DNA of 25,521 nucleotides from NCBI GenBank assembly GCA_036675505.1, contig JAKFEW010000027.1, forward strand, positions 1 through 25,521, in the 5' to 3' direction. The DNA is from JAKFEW01 sp036675505 (GTDB taxonomy: Bacteria > Cyanobacteriota > Sericytochromatia > S15B-MN24 > JAQBPE01). The first letter of the stretch is position 1. Each line of letters starts with the position of its first letter. Below, piece by piece: positions 7,094 to 14,434 of the stretch. The notes under the pieces are model-generated. The model was not told the origin of the DNA, did no database searches, and worked only from the letters and a program-made list of their open reading frames with translations. Both the position numbers and the translations under genes were made by a program.

Positions 7094-8401
7094 TTAGAGC
7101 GAGCCTCCGAAGAACGTCTGCAGGCGGGTCTGGTACTCCAGGGGCTGCTTCTCCCACGACTGGGCGTGGTCCGCGCCGGCCACCGTCCAGTAGGTCTTGG
7201 GCTCGGCGGCCTCCGCGTAGAGCTTCTGCGAGTTGAGCGGCAGCGTGTCGTCGTCGGCGCCGCCGTGGACGAGGTAGACCGGGCGCGGCGCGATCGACTT
7301 GATGCAGCGGATCGGGTCGGCGCTCGCCACGTTGTGGCGCGAACGCACGGTCGCGGTCTTGACCACGCTCCAGGCCACGTATTCGGGCAGCGGGTACTTG
7401 CGGGCCTTGGCGCGCGGGGCGATCGCGTCGTGCAGCGAGTCGAAGGCGCAGTCGGCCCAACAGGCCTTGATCTCAGGCTTGTCGGCCGCGACGCCGATCG
7501 CGACGGCGCCGCCCATCGATTCGCCCATCACGCCGATCGACGTGTTGCCACGGGTCTTGAGCTGCGTGAGCGCGAGCGCCGCGTCGCGCCGCTCGTGCCA
7601 GCCCAGCGTGGTGATGTTGCCGTCGCTCTCGCCGTGGAAGCGCGAGTCGTAGATGAAGAGGTTGTAGTCGTCGTGCAGCCAGCCGGCGTACTTCGCGAAG
7701 AAGCGGTCCTTGTTCGAGGTGTGGCCGTGCAGCAGCAGGACGGCCTTGGTGGTCGGGGTGGCGGCGGGCACGTACCAGCCGCGCAGATCGGTGCCATCGT
7801 GGCCGTCGAAGGTGATGCTCTCATACGCGTAGCCGTAGGCGTCGGGCTTCTTGACGAGGTCTTCCTTGTCCTGGGGGTAGAGCAGATCCTTGGTGCCGAC
7901 CATGCCTGTGTAGATCGCGTAGCCGATCAGCGAGCCGCCGACCAGCACGCCGCCGATCGCGCCGCCGATCAGGCCCCAGTTGGCGCCGACCGGGCCGACC
8001 GAGCCGCCGCCGCCCTGGGCCTTGATCTCGCCTTCGAGCGCCCGGGCGTCCGCCGCGTCGGCGCCGGTCGCGGTGTAGCGGACGGCGGGGTCGTAGTCGT
8101 GGTCGAAGAGGCCGGAGGGGGCCGCTTCGTGGGCCGTCTGCGCTGCGGCGGCGGGGGTCGCAGGGGGCGCGGCGATCGCTAAGGGCGTGGGCGCCTGGCC
8201 GCGGGTGAGGGCGACGGTGGGCGCGGCCTTGGCGGTCGCTGGGCGCGTGGCCGGCAGCGCGGGCGCGGCGGCGGCACTGGTCGCGGCGGGGCGGACGTCC
8301 AGGCGGCCGGCGGTGGCAGGCACGGTGCCGCAGCCCGTGAGGCTCAGGGCGAGCAGGTCAGCTATGAGAAATGCGGCGATCGAACGACGAACAGGGGCCA
8401 A
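7094..8401 (-). CDS. Lipoprotein alpha/beta-hydrolase
   Basis: The product has 435 residues, starting at ATG 8401 with GGAGGA 7 nt upstream. A lipoprotein signal ends LSLTGC (Cys24). A long Ala/Pro/Thr-rich linker follows (about 25-100), then a Gly-rich hydrophobic segment (about 142-165, NWGLIGGAIGGVLVGGSLIGYAIY) that could be a membrane helix. The alpha/beta-hydrolase domain spans about 185-432: LLLHGHTSNK oxyanion region, nucleophile elbow GESMGG (Ser295), a candidate acid in HGGADDDTLP, and His412 in GADHAQSW. The layout resembles esterase/dipeptidyl-peptidase-like hydrolases such as the YqkD/BEM46 type. The substrate is unknown. It is the first gene of a two-gene unit with the CrtC-like lipoprotein. 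Periodic TTAA repeats lie 40-95 bp upstream. Confidence 0.88.
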   Translation of the reverse strand: MAPVRRSIAAFLIADLLALSLTGCGTVPATAGRLDVRPAATSAAAAPALPATRPATAKAAPTVALTRGQAPTPLAIAAPPATPAAAAQTAHEAAPSGLFDHDYDPAVRYTATGADAADARALEGEIKAQGGGGSVGPVGANWGLIGGAIGGVLVGGSLIGYAIYTGMVGTKDLLYPQDKEDLVKKPDAYGYAYESITFDGHDGTDLRGWYVPAATPTTKAVLLLHGHTSNKDRFFAKYAGWLHDDYNLFIYDSRFHGESDGNITTLGWHERRDAALALTQLKTRGNTSIGVMGESMGGAVAIGVAADKPEIKACWADCAFDSLHDAIAPRAKARKYPLPEYVAWSVVKTATVRSRHNVASADPIRCIKSIAPRPVYLVHGGADDDTLPLNSQKLYAEAAEPKTYWTVAGADHAQSWEKQPLEYQTRLQTFFGGSL

Positions 8402-8430
8402 TGAGAAATCCTCCGGCGACGGCTGATCTC

Positions 8431-8500
8431 ATGATAGGTAGTTAAGGACCGGTTAAAGGTAAAGAAAAGGATAATTCTGGTTTAAGGAATGGTTAATATG
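8431..8500 (-). promoter_or_regulatory. Candidate Pho-box-like operator: two pairs of 11-bp-spaced TTAA repeats
   Basis: TTAA cores lie at 8442-8445, 8453-8456, 8482-8485 and 8493-8496, so within each pair the spacing is exactly 11 bp. Read on the minus strand the half-sites are CTTAACTA, TTTAACCG, CTTAAACC and ATTAACCA. These resemble the cyanobacterial Pho box (PyTTAAPyPyT/A repeats bound by SphR), and an 11-bp period is usual for PhoB/OmpR-type regulators. The region is sharply AT-richer than its surroundings. A -10-like TATCAT (8436-8431) sits only 2 nt after the last repeat, closer than in a textbook Pho promoter. The target would be the hydrolase-CrtC unit. Confidence 0.5.
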
Positions 8501-8540
8501 ATCGTCGCTCGGCAAACCAACCAGCGCCGATCGCCGATCC

Positions 8541-9317
8541 TTACCAGGGCCACGGCCATGGCACCGGCGCCGGCGCGAAGCCGCGCTCCTCGAGCCACTC
8601 GCCGTCCGCGTCGAGCACCACATAGTGCAGGTCGAGCGGCGCCTGCCACCAGAAGGCCTCGAGGCGGTTGCGGTAGCGCAGGCGCGCCTCCAGCGAGACC
8701 ACGATCTCGAAGTGCCCGGCCTCGGGCACCCAGGTCAGGTGCAGGATGTCGGTCTGCCGGCGCCCCACGATCTCCCAGAACACCCGCGTGACCCACGTGT
8801 TGGTGGCCTCCGGCAGCTGGTAGCGCATCTTGCGCGGCGGCAGCGTGCGCTGCTGCGAGCGCAGGCGCGCGCGGTCGTGCTCGGTGAAGAAGTAGAGCCG
8901 GGTGCAGCCGTCGTAGGGCATCGACACGATCCGGCCGTCGTAGGCGTAGACCGAGAAGGGCGACATCGGCGACTGGTGGACCAGCCGATCGTACGGCGTC
9001 GGCTTGTAGATCGACGCCGGCGTGCCGCCGAGCTTGAGCATGTCGAGGGCCAGGCGCTTGTGCTTGGCGGTCAGGCGGTCGTAGGGCTGCGCCATCTCGA
9101 TGCGATCGCCCTGCACCCGGCCCCACACGTGCGCGCCGCCCCAGGGGAAGGCGTACTGCCGCGACAGGTCCGCCCAGACCGCGTCCAGGGCCGGCTGGGC
9201 GGCCGGCAAGGCGAGGATCGGGTCGTTGCAGGTCGCCACGGCCGGTGCGCCTGCGAGGCCCAGGGCGAGCGCGGCGAGGAGGATGCGGAAAGCTGTCGTG
9301 CGGGCCATCGGCGCCAT
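8541..9317 (-). CDS. Exported protein of unknown function
   Basis: The product has 258 residues from ATG 9317, which follows the upstream gene's TAG by one base (TAGAATG), suggesting coupling; ATG 9308 is an equally possible start. A signal peptide (RILLAALALGLAGAPAVA, cleavage near 28) leaves a mature N-terminus TCNDP. The mature part has many aromatic residues (PFSVYAYDGRIVSMPYDG, TRLYFFTEHD, LTWVPEAGHFEIVVSLEARLRYRNRLEAFWW), typical of a beta-rich exported domain. It ends in an unusual PVPWPWPW tail. I recognise no family. It is probably co-transcribed with the 9319-9924 gene. Confidence 0.75.
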   Translation of the reverse strand: MAPMARTTAFRILLAALALGLAGAPAVATCNDPILALPAAQPALDAVWADLSRQYAFPWGGAHVWGRVQGDRIEMAQPYDRLTAKHKRLALDMLKLGGTPASIYKPTPYDRLVHQSPMSPFSVYAYDGRIVSMPYDGCTRLYFFTEHDRARLRSQQRTLPPRKMRYQLPEATNTWVTRVFWEIVGRRQTDILHLTWVPEAGHFEIVVSLEARLRYRNRLEAFWWQAPLDLHYVVLDADGEWLEERGFAPAPVPWPWPW

Positions 9318-9318
9318 T

Positions 9319-9924
9319 CTACCCGCCGGCCGCGTCCTCGCCCGGCACCACCTCGCGGAAGCCGCGGCGCGCCATCTTGTCGGCGATCTCGCGGCGCACC
9401 TCGTTGAACTGGATCGTGTCGCGGATCTTGGCCTCCACGAGCGAGTTCAGGTGCTGGTTGAAGCTCACCACGGCCTGACCGAGCGCGCCGACGTAGGTAC
9501 GCAGCATCGCGAGGTCGCCGTCGAGGCCGGCGTCCCACGGCGTAGGGCCGGGCTTGATCTCGTAGGTGATCGCGATGCGCGCGGCCTGCGCCTCGGGACG
9601 CAGCAGGCCCTGCATCGTCGGCGGGGGCATGCCGCGCACCTGGTACATGAGCAGCTCGAAATCGCCGGTGATGGGCAGGTGCACGACCACGCGGCGGTTC
9701 TCGTGGTTTTCGAAGGTCAGCGCGCTTTCGTCGATCGTCGGCGCGTCGCCGATGCGCAGGCGCGCGCCCAGCTCGGCGGCGAGGACGGCGAAGCCCGCCG
9801 GGTCGAGGGCGACGCGGCCCTCGGCGTTGAGGGCGGCGAGCGCCGTGTCGAGCGCCGCGGTGGCCGTCGCGAGGAGGTGGGTCTCGAGCGATGGCGTCTT
9901 GAAGAGGGGGATGTCGGCGCCCAT
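9319..9924 (-). CDS. Cytoplasmic protein of unknown function
   Basis: The product has 201 residues and no signal peptide or membrane segment. The N-terminal half is Ala-rich and helical (LETHLLATATAALDTALAALNAEGRVALDPAGFAVL). A beta-type segment follows (ESALTFENHENRRVVVHLPITGDFELLMYQVRGMPPP), then ARIAITYEIKPGPTPWDAG and a C-terminal helix (LRTYVGALGQAVVSFNQHLNSLVEAKIRDTIQFNEVRREIADKMARRGF). No ribosome binding site sits at a good distance before ATG 9924, so the start is not firm. It is followed with a 1-bp gap by the exported-protein gene. No family is recognised. Confidence 0.72.
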   Translation of the reverse strand: MGADIPLFKTPSLETHLLATATAALDTALAALNAEGRVALDPAGFAVLAAELGARLRIGDAPTIDESALTFENHENRRVVVHLPITGDFELLMYQVRGMPPPTMQGLLRPEAQAARIAITYEIKPGPTPWDAGLDGDLAMLRTYVGALGQAVVSFNQHLNSLVEAKIRDTIQFNEVRREIADKMARRGFREVVPGEDAAGG

Positions 9925-9948
9925 GGGGCCATGTTAGGGCCTCGGGCG

Positions 9949-9976
9949 CGCCCTGTCGGTGATGGGCGACAGGGCG
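9949..9976 (-). terminator. Hairpin downstream of the first DUF885 gene
   Basis: A perfect 10-bp inverted repeat, CGCCCTGTCG (9949-9958) and CGACAGGGCG (9967-9976), has an 8-nt loop. It lies 23 nt beyond the stop of the minus-strand DUF885 gene and 25 nt before the start of the next minus-strand gene. There is no T run, so it is not a classical intrinsic terminator. It may be a Rho-dependent stop, an mRNA stabiliser or an attenuating structure. Confidence 0.5.
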
Positions 9977-9998
9977 ACGAGGCGGCGTCCGGCCTGGC

Positions 9999-11765
9999 TC
10001 AGCGCTTGCGGCGGGCGACGATCCAGGCGTCGACGCGGCGCTCGACCAGCTCGAGCGGCAGCGCGCCTTCGGCGAGCAGCATGTCGTGGAACTCGCGCTT
10101 GTCGAAGCGCGCGCCGAGGGCCTGGGTGGCCTTCGCACGCAAAGCCTGGAAGCGCAGCTCGCCGATCTTGTAGGCCAGCGCTTGCCCAGGGTCCGCGAGG
10201 TAGCGGTCGATCTCGTTGACGACGTCGTGCTCGGTCTTCGCGGCGTTGTCGAGGAAGTAGCGGATCGCGCGGTCGCGCGACCAGCCCTTCACGTGCAGGC
10301 CGGTGTCGACCACCAGCCGCACGGCGCGCCACATCTCGTAGGTGAGCTGGCCGAACTTGTCGTAGGGATTCTCGTAGAGCCCCATCTCGTCGCCGAGCGA
10401 CTCCGCGTAGAGGCCCCAGCCCTCCACGAAGGCCGTGACGTCGCTGCCGTAGCGCCGGAACTTGGGCAGGCCCTGGAGCTCCATCGCGCGGGCGATCTGG
10501 AAGTGGTGGCCGGGCACGGACTCGTGCAGCGAGAGCGCCATCATCTCGTAGCTGGGACGCACCTCGGGCTTGTAGAGGTTCACGTAGAAGGTGCCGGCGC
10601 GCGAGCCGTCGGCGGCCGGCGGCATGTAATAGGCGGTGGTGGTGTCGGGGGCGACGGCGTCGGGGATCGGGTCGACGCCGTAGGGGATGCGCGGGAAGGT
10701 CCTGAACATGCCCACGAGCTTCGGGTCGATCCGCTTGGCGATCGCCCTGTAGCTCTGGAGCAGCGCGGCCGCGTCCTTCGGCTTGAAGCGCGGATCGCTG
10801 CGCAGGAACGCGAAGAACGCCGGCAGGTCGCCGTTGAAGCCCGTGCGGTCCTTGATGCGCGTCATCTCGGCGCGGATGCGCGCCACCTCCGCGAGGCCGA
10901 TCGCGTGGATCGCGTCGGGCGACAGGTCCGTGGTGGTGTGCTTGCGGGCGAAGTGGGCGTACAGCGCCGCGCCGTTCGGCTGGTGGCCGATGCCGGTGGC
11001 GGTCGGCGCCTTCGGCAGGTACTCGGTGCGCAGGAAGTCCTCGTAGTGGCCGAGCGCGTGGGCCACGTTGCGCCCGAGGTAGAGCCTGGCTTTTTCGCGC
11101 AGCTGCTCGGCTTCGGCTGCGGGGATCGTCGCCGGCATCTGCTTGAAGGGCGCGTAGAGCGGGCTCTGGCTGGGGTCTTCCACGTGGTGGCGCGCGAGCT
11201 GGGCGGGCACGCGGTCGAGCAGCACGCGCGGCAGCACGCGGCCGAGCTTCAAGCCTTCGTCGAGCAGGTCGATGGTCTGGTGCACCAGGGTGGCGTAGGC
11301 CCGGATCCGGCCGAGCCAGTCGCGGTAGTCCTGGAGGGTCTCGAAGCGCAGGTCCGGCAGCAGCTCGTCGATGCTGTGGACGCCGTCTTTGTGGGTGAGC
11401 GCGAGGGTGTCCCAGCGGAAGCGCTGCTCCTCCGTCCAGAGGCGCCACTCGCGCCGGAACAGCTCGGCGTTGAGGCGGTCTTCGGCGGTGAGCTCGGCCT
11501 TCGGGATCGCATCGACGGCCCGCAGCATGGCGCGGGCGTGCGACACGCGGCGGGCCTGGGCCGCGGGCGACAGGTCGCGCCAGCGGGCGTTGAAGCGGCG
11601 ATCGCCGAGCAACGACGCCATCACAGGGTCGTCGGCCAGCCGCCACTCCCAATCGGCCTCGAAGAGCGCGTGCAGGCGCGCCGCGTGATTCACGGGCGCC
11701 GGCGCGGCGAGCGCCGGCATGGCCAGCAGCCAGGTGGCGAACAGGGGCAAGAGCACGCGGCGCAT
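9999..11765 (-). CDS. Secreted DUF885 protein, predicted zinc metallopeptidase
   Basis: The product has 588 residues, starting at ATG 11765 with GGAGG 6 nt upstream. The signal peptide is MRRVLLPLFATWLLAMPALA-AP. The N-terminal part is helical (FEADWEWRLADDPVMASLLGDRRFNARW). The C-terminal half carries HESVPGHH (His414, Glu415, His420/421) and EGWGLYAES (Glu448), matching a HExxPGH plus downstream Glu zinc site as in DUF885 and related gluzincin-like peptidases. Further conserved blocks are YYMPPAADGSRAGTFYVNLYKPE and DPGQALAYKIGE. It should act in the periplasm or outside the cell, on unknown peptides. It is a paralogue of the protein at 14979-16760 and diverges from the dienelactone-hydrolase pair. 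Confidence 0.92.
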   Translation of the reverse strand: MRRVLLPLFATWLLAMPALAAPAPVNHAARLHALFEADWEWRLADDPVMASLLGDRRFNARWRDLSPAAQARRVSHARAMLRAVDAIPKAELTAEDRLNAELFRREWRLWTEEQRFRWDTLALTHKDGVHSIDELLPDLRFETLQDYRDWLGRIRAYATLVHQTIDLLDEGLKLGRVLPRVLLDRVPAQLARHHVEDPSQSPLYAPFKQMPATIPAAEAEQLREKARLYLGRNVAHALGHYEDFLRTEYLPKAPTATGIGHQPNGAALYAHFARKHTTTDLSPDAIHAIGLAEVARIRAEMTRIKDRTGFNGDLPAFFAFLRSDPRFKPKDAAALLQSYRAIAKRIDPKLVGMFRTFPRIPYGVDPIPDAVAPDTTTAYYMPPAADGSRAGTFYVNLYKPEVRPSYEMMALSLHESVPGHHFQIARAMELQGLPKFRRYGSDVTAFVEGWGLYAESLGDEMGLYENPYDKFGQLTYEMWRAVRLVVDTGLHVKGWSRDRAIRYFLDNAAKTEHDVVNEIDRYLADPGQALAYKIGELRFQALRAKATQALGARFDKREFHDMLLAEGALPLELVERRVDAWIVARRKR

Positions 11766-11857
11766 CGGGTTCCTCCAGGCAGGCGGAGAGGCAGGGGTGG
11801 TCGTACCGCCCAGGGGAGCGTATCATACCGGCCCAGACCGGTTGAAAGGAGGGACTC

Positions 11858-12727
11858 ATGTCCAGGACCCGTCATACCGCTTCCCGCCGGGATCATGCCC
11901 TCGTCGCATGGCTGTTCGCCGCCGCGCTGTTCGCGTGCGCCCCGGCCCCGAGCGCCGCCGGCCCGTCACCGTCGCCCGGCGCGGCAACCGTCGTGTCGCC
12001 CGCGCCCGCCGCATCGGCAGCCGCGGCCCCGGCGCCCCTCGCGGACGTGGCGCCCGGCCCCGACATGGTCGCTTACCACGGCGAGACCAAGGGCCACCTC
12101 GCGTTGCCGCCTGGCCTCGCGGCCGGCGTGAAGGCGCCCGGCCTGGTGATCGTGCACGAGTGGTGGGGCCTCAACGACTACATCAAGGGCGAGGCCGACA
12201 GGCTCGCGAAGGAGGGCTACGCCGTCCTCGCCGTGGACCTCTACGGCGGCAAGTACGCGACCACCCAGGATCAGGCCCGCATGCTCACGGGCGGCCTGAA
12301 CCAGGACGCCGCGACGGCGAACCTCAAAGGCGCCGTGGCGTACCTGCGCGGCCGCCAGGACGTCGCCAAGGTGGCGGCGCTCGGCTGGTGCTTCGGCGGC
12401 GGCCAGGCGCTCAAGCTGCTGCTCGCGCAGCCCGACCTCGCCGCTGGCGTGATCTACTACGGCTCGCTCGAGTCCGATCCGGCCAAGGTGAAGGGCCTGC
12501 CGCCGATCCTGGGCATCTTCGGCAAGGCCGACACGTCGGTCACGCCCGCGCACGTGCAGGCCTTCGACCAGGCGCTCACGACCGCGGGCGTGCCGCACGA
12601 GATCCACAGCTACGACGGCGCGCCCCACGCGTTCGCCAACCCCACCGGCGGCGAGCGCTACAAGGCGGACGCCGCGGCCGACGCCTGGACGAAGACCCTG
12701 GCTTTCCTCGCGAAGCACCTGAAATAA
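11858..12727 (+). CDS. Lipoprotein dienelactone-hydrolase-family protein
   Basis: The product has 289 residues; AAAGGAGGGACTC immediately precedes ATG 11858. The N-terminus has a long basic n-region and a hydrophobic core ending AALFAC, a probable lipobox, then an Ala/Pro/Ser-rich linker to about residue 65. The dienelactone hydrolase domain follows: HEWWGLND, the nucleophile elbow GWCFGG (Cys178), Asp225 in GKADTSVTP and His257 in PHAFAN. These form the Cys-Asp-His triad spaced as in the known enzyme. Family members hydrolyse dienelactone and other esters; the substrate here is unknown. The cytoplasmic paralogue starts 53 bp downstream. Confidence 0.9.
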   Translation: MSRTRHTASRRDHALVAWLFAAALFACAPAPSAAGPSPSPGAATVVSPAPAASAAAAPAPLADVAPGPDMVAYHGETKGHLALPPGLAAGVKAPGLVIVHEWWGLNDYIKGEADRLAKEGYAVLAVDLYGGKYATTQDQARMLTGGLNQDAATANLKGAVAYLRGRQDVAKVAALGWCFGGGQALKLLLAQPDLAAGVIYYGSLESDPAKVKGLPPILGIFGKADTSVTPAHVQAFDQALTTAGVPHEIHSYDGAPHAFANPTGGERYKADAAADAWTKTLAFLAKHLK

Positions 12728-12780
12728 TCCCTGCGACGCATCGTAAGTCGTCCGAGTCCCGGCCAGCCCCAGGAGAACCC

Positions 12781-13497
12781 ATGCACATCGAACCCGTCTC
12801 CTATGAAAGCCCTGGAGCCGCAGGCACTAACGGCGCCACCGGCTTCTACGCCCTCGGCGGCGATCCGCACCACCCGGGCGAGAAGCGCCCGGCCGTGGTG
12901 CTGATCCATGAGTGGTGGGGCCTCAACGACCAGGTCCGCGACCAGGCCCAGGCGCTTGCCCGCGAGGGCTTCGCGGTGCTGGCCGTGGACCTGTACGGCG
13001 GCCAACATGCGACGGACCCCGACCGGGCCGGCGAGCTCATGGAATGCGCGGAGCCCGAAAGGTGCGTCGCCAACATGCGCGCGGCGGTGGCCTGGCTGCG
13101 GGCGCGGCCGGAGGTGGCGGGCGATCGCGTGGCCTGCCTGGGCTGGTGCTTCGGCGGCGCGATGTCGCTCAAGCTCGCGCTGGCCCAGCGCGACCTCGCG
13201 GGCTGCGTGATCTACTACGGCGTGAAGCTCGAGACCGACCCGGCGGTGCTCGCGGGGATGCCGCCCGTGCTCGGCATCTTCGGCGCGGAGGACGAGAGCC
13301 CGCCGCCCGCCTACGTGCGCGAGTTCGAAGCGGCGCTCGCCGCGGCCAAGGTGCCGGCCAAGATCGTCATCTTCGAGGGCGCGGGTCATGCGTTCGCGAA
13401 CGCGACGCGCGACGACCGCTACAGGCCCGAGCAGGCCGCGGCGGCCTGGCGCGAGACTGTCGAGTTCCTGCGCGAGATGGGCAACGTGCGGCGCTGA
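12781..13497 (+). CDS. Cytoplasmic dienelactone-hydrolase-family protein
   Basis: The product has 238 residues, starting at ATG 12781 with AGGAG just upstream and no signal peptide. The family-typical length and triad are clear: HEWWGLND, GWCFGG with Cys123, Asp170 in GAEDESPPP, and His202 in GAGHAF. The reference Pseudomonas enzyme uses Cys123, Asp171 and His202, so the spacing is almost identical. The DLYGG and VIYYG segments match the upstream lipoprotein paralogue, from which it presumably arose by tandem duplication. No aromatic-degradation gene lies nearby, so activity on dienelactone itself is doubtful. A general esterase role is more likely. Confidence 0.9.
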   Translation: MHIEPVSYESPGAAGTNGATGFYALGGDPHHPGEKRPAVVLIHEWWGLNDQVRDQAQALAREGFAVLAVDLYGGQHATDPDRAGELMECAEPERCVANMRAAVAWLRARPEVAGDRVACLGWCFGGAMSLKLALAQRDLAGCVIYYGVKLETDPAVLAGMPPVLGIFGAEDESPPPAYVREFEAALAAAKVPAKIVIFEGAGHAFANATRDDRYRPEQAAAAWRETVEFLREMGNVRR

Positions 13498-13512
13498 GGC
13501 CTTCCCGGCAGG

Positions 13513-14355
13513 CTAGCCGAGGACGGTGCCCTTGAGCTTGTCGCCGAGCCACTTGTTCTTGCCCAACACCATCTGGCCGATCCACACGCCCATGCCGGCG
13601 ATGCCGAGGATGTTCGCGGCCTTGGTGGCGAAGGGCAGCAGCGCGGGCAACTTGGCGAGCAGCGGGGCGGCCCAGGGCAGCGAGGCCGTCAGCGCCACGG
13701 TGCCGAAGAGGAAGCCCGCGACGCCGAGGGCGAAGCCGGCCTTGGCGAAGAAGCGCTCGGCGGGCTTGGCGTCCTGCTTGCGCATCGTCTCGATCATGTT
13801 GATCGTGCCGAAGATCGTGCCGCCGATGCCGCCGAACAGGCCGGAGAGCTTGTTGGCGGTGATCAGGCCGCCCTTGCCGAGGCCGAGCAGGCCGGCGAAC
13901 TTGAGCGGCAGCGCGCAGATCGCGGAGGCGACGAAGCCGATGCCGTTCGCGACGGTGCCGGCCGCGAGGGCGACCTTCGAGCCGGTGGTGATCGTGGGAT
14001 CCTTGAGCGCCTGGATGAGCAGCTTCACGTTGAAGAACATCGAAACGCCCCACATCGTGGGCCCGGCCACGCGGGTGACGAAGCGGGCGCCGTTTGCGAC
14101 CTTCGCCATGCCGGGGCCCTTGGTCTCGAGCTTCGAGAGGGCGCTCGCGACGGGGTCCATCGAGCCGAGCGTCATGTCGTCGGCCGCGCTGACCAGCGGC
14201 GTGCCGGCGAGCGGCAAGTTGCGGAACATCGCCACGTCGACGCTGCGGGCCGGCATCGCGCCGCGCGCGGGAGCCCGGGGGCCTTCCGGCTGCTCGGCAG
14301 CCACGGGCCGCGTCGTGACAGGCTTCGTGGCCTGCGTGCGCACCAGCGTATCCAT
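13513..14355 (-). CDS. Multi-pass membrane protein of unknown function
   Basis: The product has 280 residues from ATG 14355. That start is preferred over ATG 14388 because a -10-like TATAAA lies directly before 14388, while AGGG sits 5 nt before 14355. Residues 1-40 are Pro/Thr/Arg-rich (RTQATKPVTTRPV) and resemble the N-terminal tract of the 311-886 protein (RLPVTRTPRVV). From about residue 95 the chain is hydrophobic and Gly/Ala-rich with several membrane segments (around 97-115, 125-150, 165-190, 210-232, 235-270) separated by short loops such as MRKQDAKPAERF. No family is recognised. It converges on the dienelactone-hydrolase pair, with 15 bp between the stops. Confidence 0.75.
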   Translation of the reverse strand: MDTLVRTQATKPVTTRPVAAEQPEGPRAPARGAMPARSVDVAMFRNLPLAGTPLVSAADDMTLGSMDPVASALSKLETKGPGMAKVANGARFVTRVAGPTMWGVSMFFNVKLLIQALKDPTITTGSKVALAAGTVANGIGFVASAICALPLKFAGLLGLGKGGLITANKLSGLFGGIGGTIFGTINMIETMRKQDAKPAERFFAKAGFALGVAGFLFGTVALTASLPWAAPLLAKLPALLPFATKAANILGIAGMGVWIGQMVLGKNKWLGDKLKGTVLG

Positions 14356-14389
14356 TCCCACCCTACTCTCCACTCCCGTTAACAGCATC

Positions 14390-14395
14390 TTTATA
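14390..14395 (-). promoter_or_regulatory. -10-like TATAAA before the multi-pass membrane protein gene
   Basis: On the minus strand TATAAA (14395-14390) lies in the AT-richer gap after the TlpA-like gene. It would start transcription near 14383 and give a short leader to ATG 14355. No good -35 is visible at 17 nt. Confidence 0.35.
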
Positions 14396-14434
14396 GCGCG
14401 GCGAAAGGAAAGCTGACGTTAAATTATTCCGTGC

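Noticed and set aside
5744..8182. Plus-strand frame of about 800 codons opposite the hydrolase and CrtC-like genes
   Set aside because: The minus-strand genes carry signals, lipoboxes and family motifs. The plus-strand translation is composition noise.
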